A stretch of 64,000 bases of DNA from CAVQBJ01 sp963724405. GTDB taxonomy: Bacteria; Actinomycetota; Thermoleophilia; Solirubrobacterales; Solirubrobacteraceae. Below, piece by piece: positions 1-8,700 of the stretch. The notes under the pieces are model-generated. The model was not told where the DNA came from and did not search any database. It worked only from the letters and a program-made list of their open reading frames with translations. Made by a program: the position numbers and the translations under genes. The DNA is taken from the NCBI GenBank assembly GCA_963724405.1, contig CAVRUQ010000006.1:124001-188000 (forward strand). Reading direction: 5' to 3'. How positions within the stretch are numbered: position 1 is the stretch's first letter; every line of letters begins with the position of its first letter.

Positions 1-689
1 TGGCGCTCGCCGCTGCGACGCCCCTCGCGCACGACGAGATTGCGCAGCAGCCCCTGGCCAGAACGCCGGTCCCAGGCCCGCAGCCCCTCCTCGCGGCACC
101 AGGCGAGCACCTCGCGGCGCAGGAGGTTGGCCGGCTCGGAGGCGAGCAGGCAATCGTCCATCGGGACGATCTCATCGAAGCGCCCGGGCGCGTGGAAGCC
201 GCACACGAGTCCGCCGTCGGCGTCCTCCCCGAACGAGTATTCGAGCTTGTTGCGGTAGCGCCACTGCTCCAGCGCCGGAACGATGTCCTGCATCTGAAAG
301 CCGTCGAGGCCGCCGAGGCGACGCAGCGCCTCCTGCACCTGGGAGTGCTTGATCTCGAGCTGGCGCTCGTACGGGATGACCTGCCACGGGGCCCCGGGAT
401 GATGGGCGAGCGCCGGCACGCGATCCGCCCCCGGCTCGAGCAGTTCGACGAGGCGGGCGTGGGCGTAGCTGCGCTTGCGCTTGGTGATCACGGCGCGCAC
501 GCGGTCTCCGGGCACCCCGCCGGCCACGAACACGACATAGCCGCCGTCGTGCAGGCGAGCGACGCCCTCGCCGCCGAAGGCCAGCGAGTCGATCCTCAGC
601 TCGACCTCCTCGCCGCGCTCGGGTCGCGGCGGACGGGCGACGGTGGCGGCCCGGTCCGCGGCGGCGAGCGTGTCGGGGGAGATCGTCAT
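1..689 (-). CDS. Class I SAM-dependent RNA methyltransferase, TRAM domain (partial)
   Basis: This is the N-terminal part (about 229 codons) of a TrmA/RumA-like RNA (uracil-5-)methyltransferase; the gene runs off the left edge of the window. Residues about 25-85 form a TRAM RNA-binding domain (segment LAFGGEGVARLHDGGYVVFV). Next come the family-typical QVQEALRRLGG and the YRNKLEYSFG segments that precede the central and catalytic domains. The SAM-binding and catalytic Cys regions lie outside the window. An in-frame TAG lies directly upstream, so only GTG at 695 or ATG at 689 can be the start; ATG is chosen. The gene is divergent from the peptidase at 712. The family methylates a uracil in tRNA or rRNA; which substrate applies here cannot be told. 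Confidence 0.85.
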   Translation of the reverse strand, partial: MTISPDTLAAADRAATVARPPRPERGEEVELRIDSLAFGGEGVARLHDGGYVVFVAGGVPGDRVRAVITKRKRSYAHARLVELLEPGADRVPALAHHPGAPWQVIPYERQLEIKHSQVQEALRRLGGLDGFQMQDIVPALEQWRYRNKLEYSFGEDADGGLVCGFHAPGRFDEIVPMDDCLLASEPANLLRREVLAWCREEGLRAWDRRSGQGLLRNLVVREGRRSGER

Positions 690-711
690 GGTCACCTAGG
701 ATGGCAGCCTC

Positions 712-2211
712 ATGGACCTCGCCGGGTACTCCGAGCGGGCGGAGGCCTTCGCCATCGAGCTCGCCCGGCTGTACTACCGCCAGTTCGCGGGCCTCGACGC
801 GCCCGGGCCGATGAGCGCGCTGTACGAGCGCGACGCGGAGCTGTTCGCGGCCGGCGCCGTCCAACGCCTGCGCGAATGCGAGCGCGCGGCCGGCGGCCCT
901 GAGCGTCGCCGGCGCGTGCAGGCCCTGCTGCGCTTCGCCGTCGACGGACATCTCGGCCGGGCCACGGCGGCGCTCGAGGCCTCGCTCGTCCGTCGCGAGG
1001 GCGAGCTGCGCGTGACCACCCCGGACGGCGCCGCGGTCCGCCTCGGGGATGTGGCCGGCGCCGAGGCCCGCGAGGCGGATCCGGGCCGCCGGGCCGAGCT
1101 GGAGGCGGAGCGCTGCCGCCTGATCGGCGGTTCGCTCGCCCCGATCGCCGCAGAGATCGTGGCGGCGCGGCACGGCGCCGCGCGGGCCCTCGGCTGGCCG
1201 ACCTACGCGGCGATGTACGGCGAGCTCACCGGCATCGACTTCGCCGCCCTGCGCGACCAGGCCGAGCGCTTTCTCGCCGCGACCGAGCCGGGCTTCGCGC
1301 CGATCGTGGCCCCGGCGGTGCACCACACGCTCGGGCTCGAGCTCGGTGCGCTGCGGCGCGCCGACCTGCCGCGCCTGTTCCGCCAGCCGGCGCTCGACGC
1401 TCGCTTCCCCGCGGAGCGGCTGGGCGAGACGCTCGCGGACACGCTCGCGGGCCTCGGGATCGACCTCGCGGGCCAGAGCAACCTCGTGCTCGACCTCGCG
1501 CCGCGAGCGGCCAAGTCACGCCGCGCCTTCTGCGCGCCGGTCCGGGTGCCGCAGGAGATCTACCTCGTGCTCGCCGCGGCGGGCGGATGGGAGGACTACG
1601 CGGCGCTCCTGCACGAGGCCGGTCACGCCGAGCACTTCGCAAACGCGTCGCCCGGGCTCCCGTTCGAGCTGCGGCGGTTCGGCGATGCGGCGGTCGGCGA
1701 GGCGTTCGCGTTCCTGTTCGAGCGGATAGCCGACGAGCCGTCCTGGCTGCGAACGCAGGGGGTCGACGGGGCGTCCGCAGCCGTCGCGCGTTCGCGCCGC
1801 CTGCTGTTCCTGCGGCGCTACGCGGCGAAGCTCGGCTACGAGCTCGAGCTGCACCGCGAACGGGTGACCGTATCGGGCGCCGCGCCGCTGTACGCCGAGC
1901 GCCTCTCCGCGGCGCTGCACGTCGACTGGCCGCAGGCGACGTGGCTCACCGACCTCGATCCCGGGCTGTATGTGGCGCACTACCTGCGCGCCTGGGCGCT
2001 CGAGGCGCGGCTGCGGGAGGCGCTCGCACGCGCGTACGGCCCCGAGTGGTTTCGCTCGCCCGGCGCCGGCGAGGCCCTCCGCGCGTGGTGGCGAGACAGC
2101 CACGGCCTCAGCGCCGAGGAGCTCCTGTCCCACATCGGCGCCGACGGGTCGCTGGACTTCGCCGCGCTGGCGGCGGAGTTCGCGGTCGTCCCGGCGGCCC
2201 GGGGGGCCTAG
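712..2211 (+). CDS. M3-like zinc metallopeptidase (oligoendopeptidase-like)
   Basis: A 499-residue, mostly helical protein without a signal peptide, so probably a cytoplasmic peptidase. The zinc motif is HEAGH at residues 301-305, inside LLHEAGHAEHF. A downstream glutamate, E330 in AAVGEAFAF, is at the right spacing to be the third ligand, as in M3 (thimet/oligoendopeptidase F) enzymes. The overall length is shorter than classic PepF (about 600 residues), so it is best called M3-like. The TAGGAT hexamer at 697-702 lies 9 nt before the ATG, which suggests a near-leaderless mRNA. It converges with the Ala/Lys-repeat gene and the two stop codons overlap. The peptide substrate is unknown. Confidence 0.75.
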   Translation: MDLAGYSERAEAFAIELARLYYRQFAGLDAPGPMSALYERDAELFAAGAVQRLRECERAAGGPERRRRVQALLRFAVDGHLGRATAALEASLVRREGELRVTTPDGAAVRLGDVAGAEAREADPGRRAELEAERCRLIGGSLAPIAAEIVAARHGAARALGWPTYAAMYGELTGIDFAALRDQAERFLAATEPGFAPIVAPAVHHTLGLELGALRRADLPRLFRQPALDARFPAERLGETLADTLAGLGIDLAGQSNLVLDLAPRAAKSRRAFCAPVRVPQEIYLVLAAAGGWEDYAALLHEAGHAEHFANASPGLPFELRRFGDAAVGEAFAFLFERIADEPSWLRTQGVDGASAAVARSRRLLFLRRYAAKLGYELELHRERVTVSGAAPLYAERLSAALHVDWPQATWLTDLDPGLYVAHYLRAWALEARLREALARAYGPEWFRSPGAGEALRAWWRDSHGLSAEELLSHIGADGSLDFAALAAEFAVVPAARGA

Positions 2212-3305
2212 CGCAGCTCGCGCTCGATTGCGTCGAGCACCGTCTTGCGCTTCGCCGTGCGTCGCTCGCGATCTCTGACCTTGCGCAGCTGGGCGCTGTT
2301 GAGATCCTCCAGCCGCTCGATGATCTGCGCCGCGCCCAGATCGTCGTAGGCGAGGATCGGGAACGCCGGCCCGATGCCCACCACCCGCCGGACCCGGTCG
2401 AGCTCGCGCACGACGCGGTCCGGCGTCAGCTGCGTGCCGGCGCGCAGGCTCGCGTTGAGCACGTCCGAAGGGCTCTGCTCGAGCAGCGATTCGATCTCCG
2501 CGCGCACGAGCTCGAGCTCGGCGCGGATCTCGTCGGCCTGGCTGCGGCCGAGCTTGACGAGCCGCTGGAGGATGTCATCGGCGTCGGTGCTCGTCAGTCG
2601 CCCGCGCGAGACGGCATCGTCGAGCGTCTCCTGCAGCCGCTCGGCGGTGAGCAGCACTCCGCGGGTGAGGAAGTCACGGACCGCGTTCACGTTCGCGGCG
2701 ATCGTCTCGTCGGCGGACGGGTGCGCGCCGGCGGCGCGAGCGCGCGCGGACGGCGGGGCGAGCTTCGCGGCGGCCTTGGTCGCGGCCGTCTGCGGCGCCG
2801 ACGTGCGCTTCGCCGTCGCGCCCTTGGCCGCGGCCGTCTTCGCCGCCGTGGTCTTGGCCGCCGGGCGCTTGGCCGCGGCGCTCTTGGCCGCCTGACTCTT
2901 CGCCGTCGTACCCCTCACTGCGGCGCTCCTCGCCGTCGCGGTCTTCGCCGCCGGGCGCTTCGCCGCGGCGCTGTTCGCCGCCGGGCGCGTCGCCGCCGTG
3001 CTCTTCGCCGCCGTGCTCTTCGCCGCTGTCGTCTTCGCCGCCGGCCGCTTCGCCGCGGCACTCTTCGCCGCCGTCGTCTTCGCCGCCGTGCTCTTCGCCG
3101 CCGGCCGCTTCGCCGCGGCACTCTTCGCCGCCGGGCCCTTCGCCGCCGCGGCCTTCGCCGCCGCGGCCTTCGTCGTCGTCTTCGCCGGGCCGGCACCATT
3201 CGACCCGCGTTTCGCCGCAGCGCCGGCGCGTGGCTTCGGTGCGCCCGTCGACCGCTTCGCGGCCGTGGACCGGGCGGGGCCTGCGGATGATCTGGGCTGG
3301 GGCAT
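2208..3305 (-). CDS. Histone-H1-like AAK-repeat protein with coiled-coil C-terminal domain
   Basis: The N-terminal half (residues about 1-180) is an array of short Ala/Lys/Pro repeats (KSAAAKRPAAKTTAAK-type) like the tails of histone H1, HupS-type nucleoid proteins and PhaF phasins; such tails bind DNA non-specifically. The C-terminal half is an acidic/basic helical domain (segments AVRDFLTRGVLLTAERLQE and DEIRAELELVRAEIESLLEQ) expected to form coiled coils. It resembles phasin-like proteins, but no polyhydroxyalkanoate genes are nearby, so the role (nucleoid structuring or granule association) is open. The start is ATG 3305 because AGGAG lies at proper spacing; GTG 3308 is too close to it. 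The repeat half is the most likely place for length variation between strains. Confidence 0.75.
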   Translation of the reverse strand: MPQPRSSAGPARSTAAKRSTGAPKPRAGAAAKRGSNGAGPAKTTTKAAAAKAAAAKGPAAKSAAAKRPAAKSTAAKTTAAKSAAAKRPAAKTTAAKSTAAKSTAATRPAANSAAAKRPAAKTATARSAAVRGTTAKSQAAKSAAAKRPAAKTTAAKTAAAKGATAKRTSAPQTAATKAAAKLAPPSARARAAGAHPSADETIAANVNAVRDFLTRGVLLTAERLQETLDDAVSRGRLTSTDADDILQRLVKLGRSQADEIRAELELVRAEIESLLEQSPSDVLNASLRAGTQLTPDRVVRELDRVRRVVGIGPAFPILAYDDLGAAQIIERLEDLNSAQLRKVRDRERRTAKRKTVLDAIERELR

Positions 3306-3449
3306 CACGTCTCCTGGGGCAGAGGGCCGGCTCGTTGCGCTTGTTGCGATCGCGCGAGGCTAGCGCAGATCGCCGGCGCCGGTGCGGGATCCACCGGCGG
3401 GGTGCGCGGCCGCGTGGCGAGCGCGCACGAGGCGCCGCGTCGCGCGCAC

Positions 3450-3479
3450 TTGACAGCGCCTCCCAGACTCCGATAGACC
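3450..3479 (+). promoter_or_regulatory. Sigma70-type promoter for the FAD monooxygenase fusion
   Basis: A perfect -35 TTGACA (3450-3455) is followed by an 18-nt spacer and TAGACC (3474-3479) as a -10-like hexamer. The ATG at 3489 is 9 nt further on, so the transcript would be nearly leaderless; no Shine-Dalgarno site is seen. Confidence 0.6.
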
Positions 3480-3488
3480 GGCCCTGTC

Positions 3489-5669
3489 ATGCCGACGCCA
3501 ACCGACCGATTGGACCGCGGCGCGGCGCCCTTCGACGCGATCGTCGTCGGCGCGAGCATCGCCGGGTGCACCGCGGCGACGCTGCTGGCGCGGCATGGGG
3601 CGCGCGTCGCGCTCATCGAGCGACGGGCCGATCCGGCGGCGTACAAGGTGGTGTGCACCCACTTCATCCAGGCGAGCGCGACGCCGGTGCTCGAGCGACT
3701 CGGCGTCACCGGCGAGATCGAGGCCGCCGGTGGGGTGCGGAACAAGGCCGACATCTGGACGCGCTACGGCTGGGTGCATCCGGACCCCGCTCGCGATGCG
3801 ACGCGACCGTACGGGTATGACATCCGGCGCGAGAAGCTCGACCCGATGTTGCGGCAGCTCGCGGCGACGACGCCGGGAGTCGAGCCGATGCTCGGGCGAG
3901 CGGTGGTCGGGCTGCTGCGCACGAGCGGCCGACCGAGCGGCGTGCGGGTCGGCGACGGGCACGGCGGCGAACAGGACCTCGCCGCGCGGGTCGTCGTGGC
4001 CGCCGACGGGCGCGACTCGAGCGTGGCCCGCATAGCGGGCGTGCGAGCGCGGATCAAGCCCCACGACCGGTTCTGCTACTTCGCGTATTACCGAGACCTC
4101 CCGCTCCCTTCGGGCTACGGGACGTTGTTCTACTTCCTCGATCCGGACACCGCGTATGCGTTCCCCCAGGACGACGGACTGACGCTCCTGGCCACGTTCC
4201 AGACGCGCGATCGGCTGCCCTGGTTCAAACGCGATCTCGAGGCGAACTTCGAACGCTATTTCCAGGGTCTTCCGGGCGCACCTGATCTGGCGCGCGCGAC
4301 CCGGACCTCGAAGATCATCGGCAGGCTCGAGATGCCGAACAGCATGCGTCCGGCGGCGGGCCGCGGGATCGCGTTCGTCGGAGACGCCGCGATGGCCGCC
4401 GACCCGCTGTGGGGAGTGGGCTGCGGCTTTGCGCTGCAGTCGGCGGAATGGCTCGCGGACGAGCTCGGACCGCGGTTGGCGGGTTCGCCCTCCGACGAGG
4501 AGCTCGACGCCGCCCTGGACGGGTACCGGCGCCGCCATCGGCGCAACCTGCTCGGCCACTACCTGCTCATGAGCGATTACTCGACCGGCCGGCGCACGAA
4601 CGCGATCGAGCGCCTGCTGTTCTCGGCCGCCGCCAGGGATCCGCGGCTCGCCGAGGACTTCGCCGAGTTCGGAACCCGCTCGATCCGACCGACCGACGCC
4701 GCATTCGCCCGGCTCGTCGTCCGGTCAGCGTGGACCACCCTGACCCACCGCGGGCCGGTGGCCCGTCCGCAGCCGACCGGCCCGCACGCCGACGGCCCGA
4801 CGCTGCCGGCCAACGTACGGCGGCGGCGGCTGACCGTCGACGGGATCGAGGTACCGGTCCTGGAGAGCGGCCCCGAGGGCGCCGCCGAGGCCGTCGTCTT
4901 CGTGCACGGCAATCCCGGCTCCTCGCGGGACTGGGACGACCTGCTCGAGCGGACCGGCGCCTTCGGACGAGGCGTCGCGCTCGACTTCCCGGGGTTCGGC
5001 CGCGCGCAGAAGCCGGCCGACTTCGACTACAGCGTCCCCGGGTACGCACGGTTCCTCGACGCGGCGCTCGAGCGCCTCGGCGTCGAGCGGGCGCACCTCG
5101 TGATGCACGACTTCGGCGGTCCGTGGGGACTGCAATGGGCGGTGAGCAACCCCGAGCGGCTCGCCAGCGCGGTGCTCATCAACACCGGCGTCCTGCTCGA
5201 CTACGAGTGGCACACGTTGGCGCGCATCTGGCGCACGCCGGTACTGGGCGAGCTCTTCCAGGCCAGCACGACGCGCAACGGGCTGCGCCTGGCGCTCAAC
5301 CTGGGCATGCCGCGGGAGCTCCCGCGCGCCTTCGTCGACCGCATGTACGACGACTCGGATGCGGCTACCAACCGGGCCGTGCGGCGGCTGTACCGCGCCA
5401 CCGACGACCCGGCCGGCGACTCGCGGCGCTTCGCCGGCGTGCTGCGCGACCTGGACGTCCCCGCCCTGGTCGTGTGGGGCGCTCACGATCCCTACATCCC
5501 GGTCGCGCTGGCCGACCGCCAGCGCGAGGCGTTCCCGAACGCCGACGTGGTGATCCTGCCCGACAGCGGGCACTGGCCGTTCGCCGACGATCCGATCGGC
5601 GTGGCCCGCAGCGTCGAGCCGTTCCTGCGTGCGCAGGCGGGCGTCGCCGCCGAACCGGCGCTCGCCTGA
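3489..5669 (+). CDS. FAD-dependent monooxygenase fused to alpha/beta hydrolase
   Basis: Two complete enzymes are joined in 726 residues. Residues about 1-410 form a PHBH/geranylgeranyl-reductase-type flavoprotein: the N-terminal Rossmann motif is VVGASIAGCTAATLL, and the second FAD motif is VGDAAMAADPLWGVGCG with D299. Residues about 455-720 are an alpha/beta hydrolase of the haloalkane dehalogenase/epoxide hydrolase type: oxyanion loop HGNPG (from H473), nucleophile D541 in MHDFGGP, an acid in VWGAHDPYIP, and catalytic His in DSGHWPF. An Asp rather than Ser nucleophile favours epoxide or C-halogen hydrolysis over ester hydrolysis. The fusion suggests oxidation followed by hydrolysis of the same compound, for example epoxidation then ring opening (inference). 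It is a single gene that converges with 5685-7181. Confidence 0.8.
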   Translation: MPTPTDRLDRGAAPFDAIVVGASIAGCTAATLLARHGARVALIERRADPAAYKVVCTHFIQASATPVLERLGVTGEIEAAGGVRNKADIWTRYGWVHPDPARDATRPYGYDIRREKLDPMLRQLAATTPGVEPMLGRAVVGLLRTSGRPSGVRVGDGHGGEQDLAARVVVAADGRDSSVARIAGVRARIKPHDRFCYFAYYRDLPLPSGYGTLFYFLDPDTAYAFPQDDGLTLLATFQTRDRLPWFKRDLEANFERYFQGLPGAPDLARATRTSKIIGRLEMPNSMRPAAGRGIAFVGDAAMAADPLWGVGCGFALQSAEWLADELGPRLAGSPSDEELDAALDGYRRRHRRNLLGHYLLMSDYSTGRRTNAIERLLFSAAARDPRLAEDFAEFGTRSIRPTDAAFARLVVRSAWTTLTHRGPVARPQPTGPHADGPTLPANVRRRRLTVDGIEVPVLESGPEGAAEAVVFVHGNPGSSRDWDDLLERTGAFGRGVALDFPGFGRAQKPADFDYSVPGYARFLDAALERLGVERAHLVMHDFGGPWGLQWAVSNPERLASAVLINTGVLLDYEWHTLARIWRTPVLGELFQASTTRNGLRLALNLGMPRELPRAFVDRMYDDSDAATNRAVRRLYRATDDPAGDSRRFAGVLRDLDVPALVVWGAHDPYIPVALADRQREAFPNADVVILPDSGHWPFADDPIGVARSVEPFLRAQAGVAAEPALA

Positions 5670-5684
5670 GCGCCCCGGGTCGGT

Positions 5685-7181
5685 CTATCCCTTCCCGGTC
5701 GTCACAACGGCGCTCGGCGCGCCGGACGCGAGCGCGAGGAACGACTGTCCGGCCCGCACGACGAGCTGCCGGTGGCGACGGAAGTAGTCCACGACGACCG
5801 TGCCGCGGCTCACCTTCGTGAGCGTGCCCGCGCACGTGTCCGCCACCGAGTAGGCGGTGCCCCGTACCGATGCCGAGCTGTACGCGCCGCGGGTGCTGAA
5901 CCTGCCGTGGTCGGTGCTCTTGAGCAGGCCGAGCACCTTGGAGCTCACGCGCCGCGCTGCCGCCGAGGCCTTCGCGCCCTTGCCGGCGGAGGCGCACACC
6001 GCGCGGCGAGACAGCTTGTCCATCAGGTCGAGCTCGGTGAGGCCCTTCTGCTGGCGGTGCTGCAGCAGCCGAAAGACGCCGGCGGTGAACTGGCCGGTGT
6101 AGTCGATGCCCTTCTTCGGGCTCGCCGCGGTGATCGCGACGGTGCCGCCGGTCGTGTCGAGGATCGAGCCGACGGGAATCTGGCGCGCCTGGGTCAGCGG
6201 CACGAAGCCGGTGCCCTTGACCTGGCTCGCGGACGCGTCTGCAGCACGACTGAGCGTCGCTCCCGGCGGAAGCTTGATGAGCACGGTCCCGCTCACCGGC
6301 ACGACGTTCTCCATCCGGCCGAGCACCGGCGCCGGGAGCGGGCCCGGCGTCGTCGACGAGGTGCTCGCGCAGACGTACGGCGACGCGGTCGTGCCCGCGC
6401 CCGTGACCGCGGCGCCGTTGCGCACCCAGATGAACGTGCCGCTGTGCCCGGGACCCCCGACGCTGTCCGCCCAGTGCCCGCTGAAGCAGTTGCCGTTCTC
6501 CGTGGTGGTGCCGCTGTCGGTCGAGGTGTAGCCGCTCGGCGGGAACTGCGCGGCCGTCTGACTGAGCGTGAGCGTCGTCTGGCCGGTCGGGCCTTCGCTG
6601 CCACCGAGCGTGAACGCCTCGCCCGACACCCGCCCCGAGCCGCCGATCGTGCCGGCGGCGTCCATCGTGATACTCAGCGCGTCGCTGTTGGGGGCGCCCG
6701 CGGCGTACCCGGTCCAGGCTCCCTTCATGTCATACAGCGGCGCCGCGCTCGGCGCCCCGACGCGTGTGGCCGTCTCGGTGCCGGTCGTGCCCGACGGCGC
6801 ATGGTTGTCGCTGCCGTTGCCCGACCACGAGCCGCCGCCGGCGGAGATCGTGACCGTGAACGTCGCGACGTAGCCGCCGGTCGTGACCGTGTACGCGAAG
6901 GTCGTTCCGGTGAGCGTGCCCCGCACCGTCTCGCCGCTCGGATCGGTCCCGGTCACGGCGCTCGAGCCGACCGCCTGCGCGAGCGTGAGCGTGTCGGGGA
7001 AGTCCTGCCCGGCGCACCAGCCGGTGGCGCAGTGATACGTGGACTGCCAGGCGCCTGTGAGGTTCAGGCCGGCCGCCGCGGCGGGCGACTCACGCGTGGC
7101 GAGCAGCGCCGCGACGGACAGCAGCAGCAGCGCCACGGTGGCGAGAGCGGCCACCCGTGCGCGTGTCCGTGCGCCGCTCAT
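5685..7181 (-). CDS. Secreted protein with C-terminal FecR-like module
   Basis: A 498-residue exported protein of unknown function. ATG 7181 is chosen because it forms an ATGA overlap with the argF stop; GTG 7196 is possible. Residues 1-38 are a signal peptide (RTRAR, then a hydrophobic stretch, then AAAAG). The middle holds two beta-rich repeats that begin LTGAWQSTYHC and MKGAWTGYAAG, typical of extracellular domains that report substance levels. The C-terminal ~170 residues are a FecR-like module (DTTGGTVAITAA ... VRGTAYSVADTCAGTLT ... VRAGQSFLA) that recurs in the genes at 42276 and 52304. Coupling to argF looks positional rather than functional. Confidence 0.7.
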   Translation of the reverse strand: MSGARTRARVAALATVALLLLSVAALLATRESPAAAAGLNLTGAWQSTYHCATGWCAGQDFPDTLTLAQAVGSSAVTGTDPSGETVRGTLTGTTFAYTVTTGGYVATFTVTISAGGGSWSGNGSDNHAPSGTTGTETATRVGAPSAAPLYDMKGAWTGYAAGAPNSDALSITMDAAGTIGGSGRVSGEAFTLGGSEGPTGQTTLTLSQTAAQFPPSGYTSTDSGTTTENGNCFSGHWADSVGGPGHSGTFIWVRNGAAVTGAGTTASPYVCASTSSTTPGPLPAPVLGRMENVVPVSGTVLIKLPPGATLSRAADASASQVKGTGFVPLTQARQIPVGSILDTTGGTVAITAASPKKGIDYTGQFTAGVFRLLQHRQQKGLTELDLMDKLSRRAVCASAGKGAKASAAARRVSSKVLGLLKSTDHGRFSTRGAYSSASVRGTAYSVADTCAGTLTKVSRGTVVVDYFRRHRQLVVRAGQSFLALASGAPSAVVTTGKG

Positions 7182-8077
7182 GCCTCGACGAGCCACTCGA
7201 GCAGCGCCTTCTGCGCGTGGCGACGGTTCTCGGCCTGGTCCCAGATCCGCTGGCGCGAGCCGTACAGGACCTCGGCGGTGATCTCCTCGCCGGCGTGGGC
7301 CGGGAGGTCATGCAGGGCGATCGCGTCGGGGCGCGCGCGATCGAGCAGGGCATCGTCGACGCGGTAGGCGGCGAGGGCCGCTCGGCGATGCGCCGCCTCG
7401 GCCTCGTCGCCCATGCTCACCCACACGTCGGTGTACACCGCGTGCGCGCCGGCGACGGCCTCGCCCGGATCCTCGAGCAGATGCAGCGCCGCACGCGCCT
7501 CGCCGGACAGGGCAAGGTCGGACTCGAGCTGGTAGCCGGGCGGTGAGGCGACGGCCACCTCGACGCCGGCGAGCGTCCCGAGGATCGCCAGCGAGCGGGC
7601 GACGTTGTTGCCGTCGCCGACGTAGGCGAGCCGCAGCCCCGCCAACGTCCCGAACGTCTCGCGCAGCGTGAGCAGGTCGGCGAGCGCCTGGCACGGGTGA
7701 TGGCCCGCGGTGAGCATGTTGAAGACCGGGATCGATCCGTGGGCGGCGAGCTCCTGGAGCATCGAGTCGGGGCCGGTGCGCACGCCGACGGCGGCGACGT
7801 GGCGCGAGAGCACGAGCGCCGTGTCGCGAATCGACTCGCCCCGCGAGAGCTGCATCTCGTCGGCGCGGAGCACGACCGGCTGACCGCCGAGCTCGTGCAC
7901 CCCGACCTCGAACGACAGGCGCGTGCGGGTGGAGGGCTTCTGGAAGACGAGGGCGACGCTGCGGCCCTCCAGCGCCCGCGACGAGAGCGGCGCCGCCTTC
8001 AGCTCGACGCCGCGCGCGAGCAGCGCGTCCAGTTCGGACGCGGTGAGCTCGGCACCGGTGAGGAGGTGACGCGACAT
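7178..8077 (-). CDS. argF: Ornithine carbamoyltransferase
   Basis: A 299-residue protein of normal OTC length that would make citrulline from ornithine and carbamoyl phosphate in arginine synthesis. The carbamoyl-phosphate motif STRTR is at 49-53, R100-T101 follow, HPCQ is at 127-130 and the ornithine-loop DVWVSMG is at 217-223. The usual HCLP motif reads HDLP (256-259), so the conserved Cys that contacts ornithine is Asp257 here. This is odd and may change substrate or pH behaviour; an acetyl- or succinylornithine enzyme cannot be excluded from motifs alone. TAGACT lies 12 nt upstream of the ATG. Other arg genes are not in the window. Confidence 0.88.
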   Translation of the reverse strand: MSRHLLTGAELTASELDALLARGVELKAAPLSSRALEGRSVALVFQKPSTRTRLSFEVGVHELGGQPVVLRADEMQLSRGESIRDTALVLSRHVAAVGVRTGPDSMLQELAAHGSIPVFNMLTAGHHPCQALADLLTLRETFGTLAGLRLAYVGDGNNVARSLAILGTLAGVEVAVASPPGYQLESDLALSGEARAALHLLEDPGEAVAGAHAVYTDVWVSMGDEAEAAHRRAALAAYRVDDALLDRARPDAIALHDLPAHAGEEITAEVLYGSRQRIWDQAENRRHAQKALLEWLVEA

Positions 8078-8157
8078 CGAGGGAGGGCCAGTCTAGGGAG
8101 AGCGCGCGCGCGCCGCGGGCGGGCGACCTCGCACGTCGCGAGGAAGGTCTCGTCGCG

Positions 8158-8163
8158 TATAAA
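8158..8163 (+). promoter_or_regulatory. Possible -10 element upstream of the cupredoxin gene
   Basis: TATAAA is exceptional in this GC-rich context and lies 78 nt before the ATG at 8242. No convincing -35 hexamer is seen, so this is a tentative -10 only. Confidence 0.3.
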
Positions 8164-8241
8164 CGTCGTAACCGTTGGAGGCGTGTTGCCGGGGTGACGG
8201 CAGCCCGACGCCGAACACCTCGGAGAAAGGATCGTCCCGTC

Positions 8242-8664
8242 ATGAACAGAGTCCTTCCCGTCCTGCTCCTCGGCGGCGCGCTCGTGTTCGCCGGCTGCGG
8301 GTCCAGCAGCTCGTCGAGCACGAGCTCGAGCAGCAGCACCGCCGCGGCCGCGGCCACGAGCAGCGCGGCACCTGCGGCGTCGAGCGGCGCCGTGCAGAGC
8401 GGCCTCGTCAACGTCAAGTACCAGAACATCATGATCAACCCGGCGAACATCACCGTGAAGGTCGGCACCACGATCAAGTGGACCAATCTCGATAGCGGCA
8501 TTCCCCACAACGTCACCGCCCTCAGCGGCCCGGCCTCGTTCAAGTCGGCTGACTTCACCGGCGGCGGCACGTTCTCGTACACCGTGACGAAGCCGGGAGT
8601 GATCAGGTACCAATGCACGATCCACCCGGCGAGCATGAATGGGACGATCACCGTCGTGAAGTAG
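8242..8664 (+). CDS. Cupredoxin (plastocyanin-like) lipoprotein
   Basis: A 140-residue exported copper protein. The signal peptide ends in lipobox VFAGC (lipidated Cys19), followed by a Ser/Thr/Ala linker (about 20-55) that spaces the domain from the membrane. The cupredoxin domain carries the type I copper ligands: His in GIPHNVTAL and the Cys-x-x-His-x-x-x-Met cluster in YQCTIHPASM. Such proteins carry electrons outside the cell membrane. GGAGAAAGG lies about 12 nt before the ATG. It is divergent from argF and has no obvious redox partner next to it. Confidence 0.88.
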   Translation: MNRVLPVLLLGGALVFAGCGSSSSSSTSSSSSTAAAAATSSAAPAASSGAVQSGLVNVKYQNIMINPANITVKVGTTIKWTNLDSGIPHNVTALSGPASFKSADFTGGGTFSYTVTKPGVIRYQCTIHPASMNGTITVVK

Positions 8665-8700
8665 GGCCCGCGGCCCGGTCTCGCGCGCTGCGCCGCCCGC

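Noticed and set aside
1587..3290. 567-codon plus-strand frame with Arg/Leu repeats
   Set aside because: It is a shadow of the metallopeptidase and of the Ala/Lys-repeat gene on the other strand; the repeats mirror the AAK array.
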